Part shown: piece by piece, positions 1 to 7,850 of the stretch | Layout: the number at the start of each line of letters is the position of its first letter | Position numbering within the stretch: position 1 is the first letter of the stretch | NCBI RefSeq assembly: GCF_000974425.1 | Contig: NZ_CP010429.1 | Span: 1,302,001 to 1,366,000 of the forward strand | Reading direction: 5' to 3' | DNA from: Spirosoma radiotolerans | Lineage (GTDB): Bacteria > Bacteroidota > Bacteroidia > Cytophagales > Spirosomataceae | DNA length: 64,000 nt | Notes under the pieces: generated by a model | What the model was told of the DNA's origin: nothing | Seen by the model: the letters and a program-made list of their open reading frames with translations, nothing else | Databases searched by the model: none | Made by a program: the position numbers and the translations under genes

Positions 1-1954
1 CGTTACTAATCCAGCTAACCTGCCCGTTGTTATAAGGGCTCCAGGTTGTCCAGCCTTCGTTTGTTGAAGAAAATGAATTGGCCAGGAGGTTCGTGCTGCT
101 CAGACTTTTCAACCGGTAATCTTTATACGTTATAGGGCTGCTTTTGGAGGTAAGGTCCTGACTAAATTGGGCTTGCCATTGTGCCAGGTTTAGGTCATTG
201 ACGACGGTTCGGTTATAAACGGCCCGTATGGTAAAGGCGTCATTAAATGGGCGGACATAATAATTCTGCGACATCCGGCCAAAACTGCTTAAGTCGTTTG
301 CGCCCGATATGTAGCCGACCACTGGTTGAGTAGCGGTTTTGGCAACCAGGCTATTTTGATTCAGAATATTGTCACGTGGCAGGCAGGGCGCATCGTAATT
401 ATAGAGAATAAGCTGGCCAACCGTATTATTAAAGGATGTATTACGAATCAAATTCACATGGTTGACCGCATGCAGGTAAATGCCCAGCCCATGACAATCC
501 GTTATGGTGTTGTCAGTCATGGTAACGGATTCAACGCAATCGTCCAGAAATACACCGTGTGCACCACTGTATTCCGTTGCTGACAGAGGACCAAATGTGC
601 CGATCCCTTTCTGAATAATATTCGATTGAATCTGAATGTTGTGCAGCGGTAACTGGGCTCCGTTCCAAAGGTAGATGCCACCACCATCACTCTTCGCCAT
701 ACAAAAATTACTGATCAGATTTTGCCGGATTATGCTGTTGCTAAACACCGACATGCCAATATAACCGACACTATCAATTACATTATTTTCAATCAGCGTA
801 TTCTGGGTAGCAAAGGATTGAAAAGCAGTAAACTGTCCATCACCACTTTTTCCACGATTAGGCGAAACACCAACGTCCCGAATGGTATTTTTTCGGAAGG
901 TAACGTTCTGATAAGCAGCTATATAAACACCATTGTTGTTGATATGAGTAATCGCGTTATCCTCAACAAGAATGTTGCTGCCAGATCCGTTAAAAACCAG
1001 GCCATTCTCGCCGGCCCTGGTAAAATCATTGTCAGTTAAAACGAGATTGGATACACTGTTGGCGTATAAATTCTCATGGTTTGCTTCCGCGATAGTCAGG
1101 CCTTTGATCGTTATAAAAGCCGAGTTAGCTATATCAATGGTTCGGTCATAAGCGCTTGCTATGATCGTTTCATTGTTAGGATTGCCGCTATCTGCATAGA
1201 GTTGTAACGTCTGGTTAGCCGGATTATAATACCATTCGCCAGGTTGATCGAGGGTAGCTGGATGGTTCTGAATCAGGAAGCCCCAGTTGTCGGTCAGGCT
1301 ATAGGTAGACGAGTTAGCAACGGTAAGTGTGTTGCCCGTTTGCTGCGTTATAGTAGCCCGGTCAATAATCCAGTAAGTCGGAAAAAGTACAACTTCTGCA
1401 CCAGTCCAGTTCGTTGTTAAGGCTTGCTGACTGGTCAATTGAGTAGCGCCTGCATGACTTTGTACAGTCAGGTAGCCACGATTTGGCGCGTCTGAATTAG
1501 GGTAGCGCCCTAACGGGAGCGGCAGTCCATTTCGGTACACGCCTGTCAACCGATCTCCGCAGCCAGGACACGGTGCCTGCCACCGATTGTTACCTAAATT
1601 GACCCAATTTTTTACCGGAACGGCCCCTGAGAGCGTCGGCTTTGCCCCTTGTCCGTAGGCACCAATGAAGAGCGGTTTAGCTGACGTCCCCGATTTTCTA
1701 AGAATAAGAGTTCCACTAAATGTATCGCCCCGGCGGAATAGGAGGGAATCACCAACCTGTAAATTCAACTGGTTGACCCGGTTCAAACTTCGAAGAGGAG
1801 AAGTAACAGAACGACCCTCGTTTGCATCGTTGCCCGAGTTGGCTATGTAATAGGTCGATTGCGCTAAACTGGTCGATAACTGAGTAGTAATCGCAAGTAT
1901 AGTTAAACAATGAGTTAGTATTTTCCGTAATGTTGAATACATTTTGTTCGTCAT
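1..1954 (-). CDS. Secreted right-handed beta-helix protein, 3' end outside window
   Basis: The leftward frame opens at an ATG at 1954 and stays open for 651 codons to the window edge, so the C-terminus is missing. A second ATG four codons in (1942) is an equally possible start. The N-terminus is a signal peptide with a hydrophobic core and likely cleavage after SLAQ. It is followed by YYIANSGNDANEG, the opening strand seen in many secreted parallel beta-helix polysaccharide lyases and hydrolases. The middle contains rungs such as ILVEDNAITHINNNGVYI, with an Asn ladder typical of this fold. The last visible residues (NEGWTTWSP) resemble the start of a carbohydrate-binding beta-sandwich module. 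Family knowledge suggests an extracellular polysaccharide-acting or binding protein. No catalytic residues can be assigned and the substrate is unknown. The long open frame and continuous rung pattern make the coding call firm. Confidence 0.85.
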   Translation of the reverse strand, partial: MTNKMYSTLRKILTHCLTILAITTQLSTSLAQSTYYIANSGNDANEGRSVTSPLRSLNRVNQLNLQVGDSLLFRRGDTFSGTLILRKSGTSAKPLFIGAYGQGAKPTLSGAVPVKNWVNLGNNRWQAPCPGCGDRLTGVYRNGLPLPLGRYPNSDAPNRGYLTVQSHAGATQLTSQQALTTNWTGAEVVLFPTYWIIDRATITQQTGNTLTVANSSTYSLTDNWGFLIQNHPATLDQPGEWYYNPANQTLQLYADSGNPNNETIIASAYDRTIDIANSAFITIKGLTIAEANHENLYANSVSNLVLTDNDFTRAGENGLVFNGSGSNILVEDNAITHINNNGVYIAAYQNVTFRKNTIRDVGVSPNRGKSGDGQFTAFQSFATQNTLIENNVIDSVGYIGMSVFSNSIIRQNLISNFCMAKSDGGGIYLWNGAQLPLHNIQIQSNIIQKGIGTFGPLSATEYSGAHGVFLDDCVESVTMTDNTITDCHGLGIYLHAVNHVNLIRNTSFNNTVGQLILYNYDAPCLPRDNILNQNSLVAKTATQPVVGYISGANDLSSFGRMSQNYYVRPFNDAFTIRAVYNRTVVNDLNLAQWQAQFSQDLTSKSSPITYKDYRLKSLSSTNLLANSFSSTNEGWTTWSPYNNGQVSWISN

Positions 1955-2375
1955 TCGAATAGGACAGATAAACGTATCCTATCCATGTAAAGTGGTGTGA
2001 ACAGGTATTTATGAATTAACAAACACGTGAAATAGGTAATCTTACCACCTAATTTAGTTTACAATATTGGCCGATGTGATAACCTAATAGCCTTGTTTAC
2101 TTAATTCTATAATGACGAATAAATGTAAGAAGATATTCTATTTATTATCCTTATATTACTAATTTGTCAACCGCTTAATAAATTAAAAATTTACTAATTT
2201 AACTTAGATATACATACAAACAAAAAGTAGGTGCTACTACCCAGCTTAAACGGGTAATAGCACCTACTTTTTTGTTCGTATATAAATTAAACTAGCGCCT
2301 TAAAATCAAAGTTGCAGGAGTTAAATCAGACGATTCGTATATTAAATTAATAAAGAAGAATACTTAAAAAATGCC
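1955..2375. other. AT-rich intergenic gap
   Basis: There are 421 bases between the start of the beta-helix gene and the end of a response-regulator gene. The gap is very AT-rich. Apart from the terminator hairpin at 2222-2273 I see no gene or RNA in it. The promoter of the beta-helix gene should lie in the half next to 1955, but no clear -33/-7 pair was recognised. Confidence 0.6.
2222..2273 (-). terminator. Rho-independent terminator, probably bidirectional
   Basis: The arms 2222-2242 and 2252-2273 pair over about 20 bp with one mismatch around a 9-base loop. The stem is flanked by an A-run on the left and a T-run on the right, so it could work on both strands. It lies about 100 bases after the stop of the leftward response-regulator gene, which it most likely terminates. 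Confidence 0.8.
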
Positions 2376-2843
2376 TCAGTTTGAGTGAGAAGGCAGCCGG
2401 ACCGCTTCCAGCCAGTAACGCCTGAATGTATAAAAACAATTCAGCCATTGGTGATACGTAACCGGCTTAACAATGTAAGATGCTATACTGAGCGCGTACG
2501 ACTTTTCAATGTCTTTACTATCCTCAGAATTACTTAAAATAACGACGGGTAATTGGCGAAAAACAGAATGGCCTTTTATTGATTCCAGCAACGAAAAGCC
2601 ATCTTCTCGGCGAGGTAAATATAGATCAGTTAATACCAAACGCGGTAACTGTTTTTCTGTTGACAAACAGTTTTCCAAATACTGTAAAACCTGTAAGTTA
2701 TTGTTCATCCACAAAGGCTCTACTTCTGGAAAGCACTGAGCAAGAGCCGAGCGGATAATAAGCCATTGATCAGCGTTATCCTCAACGACTAAAATCGGAA
2801 TTCTAGGTAATTTTCGACGTTTCGTAGTGGGTAACTTTGTCAT
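2376..2843 (-). CDS. Single-domain response regulator (CheY/Rcp1-like receiver)
   Basis: This 155-residue protein is almost entirely one receiver domain. The acidic pair is E21-D22 (VVEDN), the phospho-acceptor is D73 (LTDLYLP), the switch Ser is S104 and the conserved Lys is K126 (YIVKP). There is no output domain, so it should act by phosphorylation-dependent protein contact. The long insert around RREDG after the acceptor is typical of Rcp1-type regulators that work with hybrid or phytochrome-like kinases. No histidine kinase is encoded nearby, so the partner is unknown. It is a paralogue of the regulator at 4443-4925, sharing the EDN.D.W and LYLP motifs. A TATATTTG -7-like box lies 38 bases upstream and a strong terminator follows. 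Confidence 0.9.
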   Translation of the reverse strand: MTKLPTTKRRKLPRIPILVVEDNADQWLIIRSALAQCFPEVEPLWMNNNLQVLQYLENCLSTEKQLPRLVLTDLYLPRREDGFSLLESIKGHSVFRQLPVVILSNSEDSKDIEKSYALSIASYIVKPVTYHQWLNCFYTFRRYWLEAVRLPSHSN

Positions 2844-2880
2844 ATAGGCTAATATAATTGCTTGGAAAACTTACTCATAC

Positions 2881-2888
2881 CAAATATA
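2881..2888 (-). promoter_or_regulatory. Possible Bacteroidota -7 box
   Basis: On the minus strand this reads TATATTTG, which fits the Bacteroidota -7 consensus TAnnTTTG. It lies 38 bases upstream of the response-regulator ATG at 2843. No TTTG -33 element is found at the expected spacing, so the call rests on one box and its position. Confidence 0.3.
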
Positions 2889-3457
2889 CTGACAAAGTAA
2901 GCAGTCGCCTATGTAATAAAACCGATTTCCTATTTTATTCATGATATACTTATCGTACGCATTTATTTTTTTTAGCCAATACCTTCTTAGTAAACGCATA
3001 AATTTATTATATATATTCAGGGCGCTCAACTGTTTTTACATCTTCCAATATTGCCTGGTTATAAATCTCGTACTGTGTTAATGAGAGTAGGTTTAAGAAC
3101 CTGCTCTTGAAAAAACCTTAAATGCCCTTTACTGAGCCGTAGCAGGCTATTTACGACACTACTAAAAATTTCGGCAATCATGTTTATCATTTGGCTGAAT
3201 TGATAACTTATGTTAGCCTGTTCACAAAGTCTGGATCAGATGGTTAATAGTTGTGTTGTAATCAGAGAAATGTATCGGAGCGGGACCAACGATTTATAAG
3301 CCGGATACTGTATAGATAAAAATCCGGGTTGTGCAGGGTTAATGGTGTCCTGACAATGCGTGTTATAGTTTAAAAAAATAAGCCTGTACATATAAGTGGG
3401 TAAGAGTCCAGGATAATCGATGACTGGTTATGAGTTTATCATGAGGATGTGTTTTGA

Positions 3458-3628
3458 TTGCAGGCTTTAGCTGTTGCTTCCGTTTTCTACGATGAAAAAT
3501 TATTTAAATTCATCCCTGAACAACGACACTACCTGAAAAGAGCGCTGGCTATGGAAAATAAGCGTTTCCATCTGCAAGCCTGGAAGTTATTCCCCATTAT
3601 CGAATTTATAAGTACCATAAAATTGTAG
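3458..3628 (+). pseudogene. Small protein-like frame, possible gene remnant or microprotein
   Basis: A 56-codon frame begins with TTG immediately after an in-frame TGA and ends with TAG. The predicted peptide has balanced amino-acid use (for example RALAMENKRFHLQAWKLFP) rather than the skew expected of random AT-rich DNA. There is no ATG near its beginning and no clear ribosome-binding site. I do not recognise the sequence. It could be a decayed gene fragment, a short real gene with a TTG start, or chance. Confidence 0.2.
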
Positions 3629-3760
3629 CTGTTCTTTTTAAAAATGGTACAAAACATATGTGTAGATAACTAACAGTTTAAGATTCTTGTGAAAAGCAAA
3701 AAACAATAGTTTACTTTACCCCAAGTTGGTAAATAATTATTTGTTACTGAAAAAAACGTT

Positions 3761-4081
3761 ATGCGAACCTTGATCGACGCTATCGAGCATGAAAAATGGA
3801 CTGTTAACGATTGGCGTGTACAATTTATATTATCAGAGAAGCAACTGCATTTAATTAAAAAGTTATCTCCTATTGAGGATTGGTATGAAAATCAGTCAGT
3901 TATAGATGACTGGATGGTCAAGCTAGACGTGTGTTTTTTTAACCTCGAAAAGTTTTATGACGCATTCGGCTATCTTCCCCAATATGGTGACCGACTTTCC
4001 GACGAAGATCTGGGCTTAATGATTCAGGAGCGCGCTATTGATGGATCCTCAAAGACTATCACGTTTGTCTTATCAAGTTAA
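3761..4081 (+). CDS. Hypothetical 106-residue protein
   Basis: This is a small soluble acidic protein without signal peptide, membrane segment or cysteine motif. It has one Cys and many aromatic residues (four Trp, several Tyr and Phe). Secondary structure looks largely helical, from the amphipathic pattern in the first 80 residues. I do not recognise a family. It sits alone between two orphan response regulators, separated by more than 360 bases from the next gene on the same strand, so it is probably monocistronic. The composition looks like a real protein and the ATG is the only reasonable start. A role with the neighbouring regulators is possible but not supported by sequence. Confidence 0.55.
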   Translation: MRTLIDAIEHEKWTVNDWRVQFILSEKQLHLIKKLSPIEDWYENQSVIDDWMVKLDVCFFNLEKFYDAFGYLPQYGDRLSDEDLGLMIQERAIDGSSKTITFVLSS

Positions 4082-4442
4082 TTGACACAATTACATTATT
4101 TAATTGACTATAATCGTTAATTAATGAGGTAATGGTCTTGTGGCGTAAATAAATTTACGGCTGATAAGAAATAAAGTATCGGTAAGCCAGTAGGTAGCAA
4201 CTGAGAAATTAATAGAATGTTCGTTTCACTTTTTGTAAATAGATACTAGCTACAAGACAAAACTAGTATCAGTTTTATTGAGCCGTTAAACCACCGGTAT
4301 ATCAAAATTGCACGCGCGCGTTCTTAATGTATCTTATGGTTGCATATACCTTCGTTAAAAGGTTTACATTAATTTTCAATTGACGTTTGGCGCTAATTGA
4401 TAGCTATTTAGTAACTTGGGGACAAGCTATCAATGACATTTT
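4082..4442. other. Intergenic gap before second response regulator
   Basis: This is a 361-base AT-rich gap. It contains a possible promoter close to the right end (4386-4419). No other feature is seen. Confidence 0.5.
4386..4419 (+). promoter_or_regulatory. Possible promoter of response regulator gene
   Basis: TTTG at 4386-4389 and TAACTTGG at 4412-4419 are separated by 22 bases. This approximates the Bacteroidota arrangement TTTG...TAnnTTTG, with one deviation in the -7 box. The ATG of the regulator is 24 bases downstream. Confidence 0.3.
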
Positions 4443-4925
4443 ATGCCCGTTTCACAACCTCTGGATACAATTAAAACTAATTTCAATCGAGCTAAACTAC
4501 TTATCGTAGAAGATAACCTGGATCACTGGATGATTATGAAAAAGGCTATGGATCAATGCCTGGCCGAAGTCACTCCGGTACTAGCGACCACTGCTCAGCA
4601 AGCGATAACGATGCTCAATGAATGGCATTGCCAGGAGTGGGACGCGCCAAAACTGATTTTACTGGATCTGTACCTGCCTGAACGTACCGATGGCTGGGCA
4701 TTGCTTCGGCAGATCAAAAATCAACCTTCACCTTGTAATCAAATTCCCGTTATTATTCTAAGTACGTCAAATGATTCTACCGATATAGCTGATTCTTACC
4801 AGTTGGGAAGTTCCTCTTACATCGTGAAACCAAACGAGTTCTCGGGTTGGCTGGCTTATTTTAAAGAACTTCGCACCTACTGGTGGGAAACCGTTACGCT
4901 CCCGCCCTTGCAATTTTCGGTTTAA
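4443..4925 (+). CDS. Single-domain response regulator (CheY/Rcp1-like receiver)
   Basis: This 160-residue receiver-only protein has E23-D24, phospho-acceptor D75 (LLDLYLP), switch S107/T108 (ILSTSN) and K129 (YIVKP). All key receiver residues are present, so phosphotransfer is expected. It is clearly paralogous to the regulator at 2376-2843: the spacing of motifs is the same and both end in a Trp-containing helix (YWWE here, YWLE there). No histidine kinase or output domain is encoded beside it. It faces the LytTR gene at 5037-5876 tail to tail. The role is inferred only from the domain; the signal and partner are unknown. Confidence 0.9.
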   Translation: MPVSQPLDTIKTNFNRAKLLIVEDNLDHWMIMKKAMDQCLAEVTPVLATTAQQAITMLNEWHCQEWDAPKLILLDLYLPERTDGWALLRQIKNQPSPCNQIPVIILSTSNDSTDIADSYQLGSSSYIVKPNEFSGWLAYFKELRTYWWETVTLPPLQFSV

Positions 4926-4939
4926 GCCAAAATTTTTTA

Positions 4940-5021
4940 AGGGTGGTTTTCCTATAAAATAACTAGTTGTTACTCTGACAACAAATTTGTTGGCAGAGGT
5001 CACAAACTGGAAAGCCACCCT
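4940..5021. terminator. Long-loop hairpin between convergent genes
   Basis: The arms 4940-4952 and 5009-5021 pair over 13 bp with one G-U wobble. They enclose about 56 bases that can fold further (an AACAA/TTGTT pairing). It lies between the stop codons of two convergent genes, which suggests a shared terminator or RNA-stabilising structure. No clean T-run follows. Confidence 0.4.
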
Positions 5022-5036
5022 CTAGCCAAAAGAAAC

Positions 5037-5876
5037 TTATCTCACCTCGTCGACGGCCGCTGTTTTTGCTGCCCCTGGTAAAGCCGCCGTTAAGAGCCAG
5101 AACTGACAAACCCGCTCAATCGTTTGGGAAAATGTGATGTACCCATCCTGCAGGGATATGACCGAATTAGCCTGCCGTCTATACCCGTCCGTGACTAAAC
5201 TATCTGTGGGTGAAACCAGCAAAATGATGGGTAATCGACATAATTGAGGATGCTGTTTGAGCCTCTGCAGTGTATGCAAACGTTCTAGCGTGGTGGTGCG
5301 GGCGTCCAATATCAATAGGGCTGGGTATTCTTCCTCGGAAACTCCCGCCAACAAATCGGGCAAATGATTCGCCTGATTGGTTGTATGGAACCGATAGCCT
5401 GGCCACTTCTTATCAATCATCTGACCTACCAGCAAGGCGCTGGCCTCATCATCTGAAACCAGTAGAATAGATTTTTCTGGTATCGTTACCTCCGGGGTTG
5501 GCGCCTTGGGCGGAACAGTACTGCCGGGATAGTCTACAGCACCTTTACTAGAAATGGGCGAGATACGATACGCTAAAGCATCGACCACCTGATTCCAGCG
5601 CCGGCGACTAACGGGAAAAGAAAGCCCGTTGTTTAGTTGGATTTCACCGGCCATTTTTTGGCGGGGTGGTTGATGTAGACTTTTTACATACTCTGGGTTA
5701 ATAAGGACAGTTTTGTGCGCCCGAATAAATCCGGGTAATTCACATTCCAGGTAACTAATCGGTTTCGCCAGCAATTTTTTTTCGCCATTCCGAAAGTGGA
5801 GCCAGCAGTAGTTGTTAGCCCCCGACAAGTGGGTTATAAGTTCTGGATACTGTAAGGCAGGTTTAATAACGCTCAT
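5037..5876 (-). CDS. LytTR DNA-binding protein with C-terminal receiver domain (reversed order)
   Basis: This 279-residue protein has a LytTR DNA-binding domain at about residues 5-100 (FIRAHKTVLINPEYV and SFPVSRRRW are the characteristic blocks). A Pro-rich linker follows (about 108-135), then a receiver-like domain (about 136-270). The receiver has S141-D142-D143 and the candidate acceptor D191 (LLILDAR). The conserved Lys of the K-P motif is replaced (ISLQ around 240-243). In the usual LytTR family (AlgR/AgrA/LytR) the receiver comes first, so this order is atypical. The altered Lys suggests weak or absent phosphorylation switching. It presumably binds DNA as a transcription factor; targets are unknown. 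The nearby receiver-only proteins could be functional relatives. Confidence 0.85.
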   Translation of the reverse strand: MSVIKPALQYPELITHLSGANNYCWLHFRNGEKKLLAKPISYLECELPGFIRAHKTVLINPEYVKSLHQPPRQKMAGEIQLNNGLSFPVSRRRWNQVVDALAYRISPISSKGAVDYPGSTVPPKAPTPEVTIPEKSILLVSDDEASALLVGQMIDKKWPGYRFHTTNQANHLPDLLAGVSEEEYPALLILDARTTTLERLHTLQRLKQHPQLCRLPIILLVSPTDSLVTDGYRRQANSVISLQDGYITFSQTIERVCQFWLLTAALPGAAKTAAVDEVR

Positions 5877-6017
5877 AATAACAATACATTGAGATATACA
5901 CTCGCTTTGCTTAAGGTATTTTTTAATATAAAGATGTATTCATATAGTTCTAGTAGATAATATGTTTGTACATGTCCATTAAAGTTTTGTGTTCGTCATT
6001 AGATCAGGAAGTTTGAG

Positions 6018-6063
6018 TGCGGAATGAACACGAAGTATACCTTAACCGTGTGTTCATTCCGCA
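6018..6063 (-). terminator. Perfect 14-bp hairpin after beta-helix lipoprotein gene
   Basis: The arms 6018-6031 and 6050-6063 are perfectly complementary with an 18-base loop. The hairpin lies about 50 bases beyond the stop of the leftward gene ending at 6115. On that strand there is no clear T-run, so it may be a weak terminator or an mRNA 3'-end stabiliser. It probably marks the distal end of the polysaccharide transcription unit. Confidence 0.5.
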
Positions 6064-6114
6064 TTTTACATCTAGATACAACAACCTAGGATCACCAACG
6101 TATAATTTAGTGAG

Positions 6115-7803
6115 CTAGCGGTCATAATCCTTAGCCTGAGGATTAAAACTCGTCCATCCCGTTGTCCAGTTGTCCGTACCGAAAGCCCCGCGGTAGGTTA
6201 CTGGTGTAAAGAACGAATCGGCCAGTTTGCCTCCCGTCACCGCACCTGTTAGCAGGGGAGAGCCCGTTTGCGGTAAAAAGTTGGGTGCACTCAAACTGAA
6301 GGTTTCGCCCGGCAGCAACAGCGATGCTAAATCCGACGTTTGAATGACCTGATTGGAACGCCCATTGGTGGTGAAGTAAGCCGTAGCCTGATCGGTTGTA
6401 ATTGCTCCCACGCCGACTACGGGTGTCGACACGTTGGCCAGTACAATACCTTTCAGATCGAGCGTACCGCTGGTCAGGTTTGCCAGTGCACCCGTAGTCG
6501 AACCGGCCAGGTGCAGCCCTTCCGGATAGCCATAAATTAAGGAGTTATAAATGTTGATCGCCGTGTTGCGTTGCAAATAGATACCGGCCTGATAAAGCCC
6601 GGTGGTTGGTGTCGTGCTGAACGCAAAATTGCTTATGTTGGCAAATGTTGGTGCGGTTTGCGTGTACCCATTGATGGCAACGACCGGCGTAACATCAGCG
6701 GCCTCCGCAGCCTGATAGCCTTCCGCTTCAAATCCGTTAGACCCTGTTGAGGTGCCTACGGCCGGGTCGCGCAGCGATACACCAAACTGTGTGTTCCCGA
6801 CGAAGCCCCAGTCAATGCTCCAGTCATCATCCGTATTGCGGTAGGCAACCAGGTTTTTTACTTTAGCCGTGCCGCCAAACCACGCGAAGGCGTCGCTGCC
6901 GCTATACGAAACCTGAACGTGGTCGATGACCGTACCCGTACCGACACCAATCAGCGTTAAGCCCGCCATTCGGGTTGCCGGAGTAGTCGGCTGAACAGCG
7001 CCAGCGTATTCGATGCGAACATATTGCAATGTGCCGGAGTTATCGAAGGGCTCGCCATAGGCTTCCACATTACCGCGAATACCGTTAGGATAAGCCGCGG
7101 CCCTTGCCTGATTTACCGGCGATTTACCTTCCAAAGCCAATCCACCCCAATCGCCAGGTGCCCGTTGGCCAGCCGCTTTTGCCGAGGTAAATACAATGGG
7201 TGCAGCAGCCGTACCCTGTGCGATGATCTTCCCTAGACGTTCAACGATTAGTGCACCCGCATAATTCGTACCCGCTGGGTCCAGCTCGGGTCCTGATCCC
7301 TTGATAACGGTCCCCGCTTCAATCGTTAATGTGAAGTTTGCCGGGACGTAGACCATCCCGCGAAGCTGGTAGACCGTATCTTTTTTCCAGGTTACATTCG
7401 CGAAAAGGGTGCCCTGCACTTCCTTTACAGGTTTGGCTGCCGGAATACTCACCGTAAACGTTGCCTGACTCTGGGCCGTTTGGCCACCGGCCGTTACCGA
7501 AACCGGACCGTTCGCAGCACCCGTTGGCACAACCACCACCAGTTGGGTTGGGGAGGCCGATACAACGGTGGCCGTTACGCCCCCAATGGTAACCGTGTTG
7601 CTGGCTGGGTCGGTACTGAAATTCGTACCCGTAATGGCAATAGTACTACCTACCGGAGCCGTCGCCGGACTAATCGTGGTGATTGTAGTGGTAGCAGGCT
7701 GCGGCAGTGGATCATCGGTGGGCTCTTTCTTACAGGAAATGATCACCACCATCAGGGCAACCAGCAGGAGTAACCCGGTCGAAAATTGTTTTACCTGTTT
7801 CAT
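6115..7803 (-). CDS. IPT/TIG plus beta-helix-like surface lipoprotein
   Basis: I take the ATG at 7803 as the start because it gives a standard lipoprotein signal: hydrophobic segment ending in IISC, with Cys24 as the lipidation site. The upstream in-frame ATG at 7869 would add 22 residues and overlap the preceding gene. After the signal comes an IPT/TIG domain (about residues 38-115, ISPATAPVGSTIAITGTNF). A large domain follows, opening with a valued motif for secreted solenoids (FTLTIEAGTVIKG), with GDWGGLALEG and repeated short strands that look like a right-handed beta-helix. Such proteins are common outer-surface lipoproteins in Bacteroidota. The position at the distal end of the exopolysaccharide gene run suggests a cell-surface role linked to that polymer, which is inference. 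No enzyme active site is visible. Confidence 0.8.
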   Translation of the reverse strand: MKQVKQFSTGLLLLVALMVVIISCKKEPTDDPLPQPATTTITTISPATAPVGSTIAITGTNFSTDPASNTVTIGGVTATVVSASPTQLVVVVPTGAANGPVSVTAGGQTAQSQATFTVSIPAAKPVKEVQGTLFANVTWKKDTVYQLRGMVYVPANFTLTIEAGTVIKGSGPELDPAGTNYAGALIVERLGKIIAQGTAAAPIVFTSAKAAGQRAPGDWGGLALEGKSPVNQARAAAYPNGIRGNVEAYGEPFDNSGTLQYVRIEYAGAVQPTTPATRMAGLTLIGVGTGTVIDHVQVSYSGSDAFAWFGGTAKVKNLVAYRNTDDDWSIDWGFVGNTQFGVSLRDPAVGTSTGSNGFEAEGYQAAEAADVTPVVAINGYTQTAPTFANISNFAFSTTPTTGLYQAGIYLQRNTAINIYNSLIYGYPEGLHLAGSTTGALANLTSGTLDLKGIVLANVSTPVVGVGAITTDQATAYFTTNGRSNQVIQTSDLASLLLPGETFSLSAPNFLPQTGSPLLTGAVTGGKLADSFFTPVTYRGAFGTDNWTTGWTSFNPQAKDYDR

Positions 7804-7850
7804 AGCACGTTGTTTTGGGTTAAAACTAATTATTGAGAAAAGAACATCGG

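Larger units (their letters stand above)
2844..3760. other. Long gene-poor AT-rich region
   Basis: There are 917 bases between divergent genes. A 10-bp hairpin with a four-base loop (arms 3084-3093 and 3098-3107, one wobble pair) has no adjacent T-run, so it is not an obvious terminator. A 56-codon frame starting with TTG (3458-3628) is described separately. Nothing else is recognisable. The low gene density and base composition differ from the exopolysaccharide locus to the right. Confidence 0.5.

Noticed and set aside
326-1850. Rightward open frames of 60-105 codons over the first gene
   Set aside because: They lie opposite a continuous 651-codon leftward frame with signal peptide and beta-helix rungs, and have no recognisable domains.
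4767-5018. 83-codon leftward frame over the second response regulator
   Set aside because: It overlaps the regulator on the opposite strand and the long-loop hairpin, with no domain.
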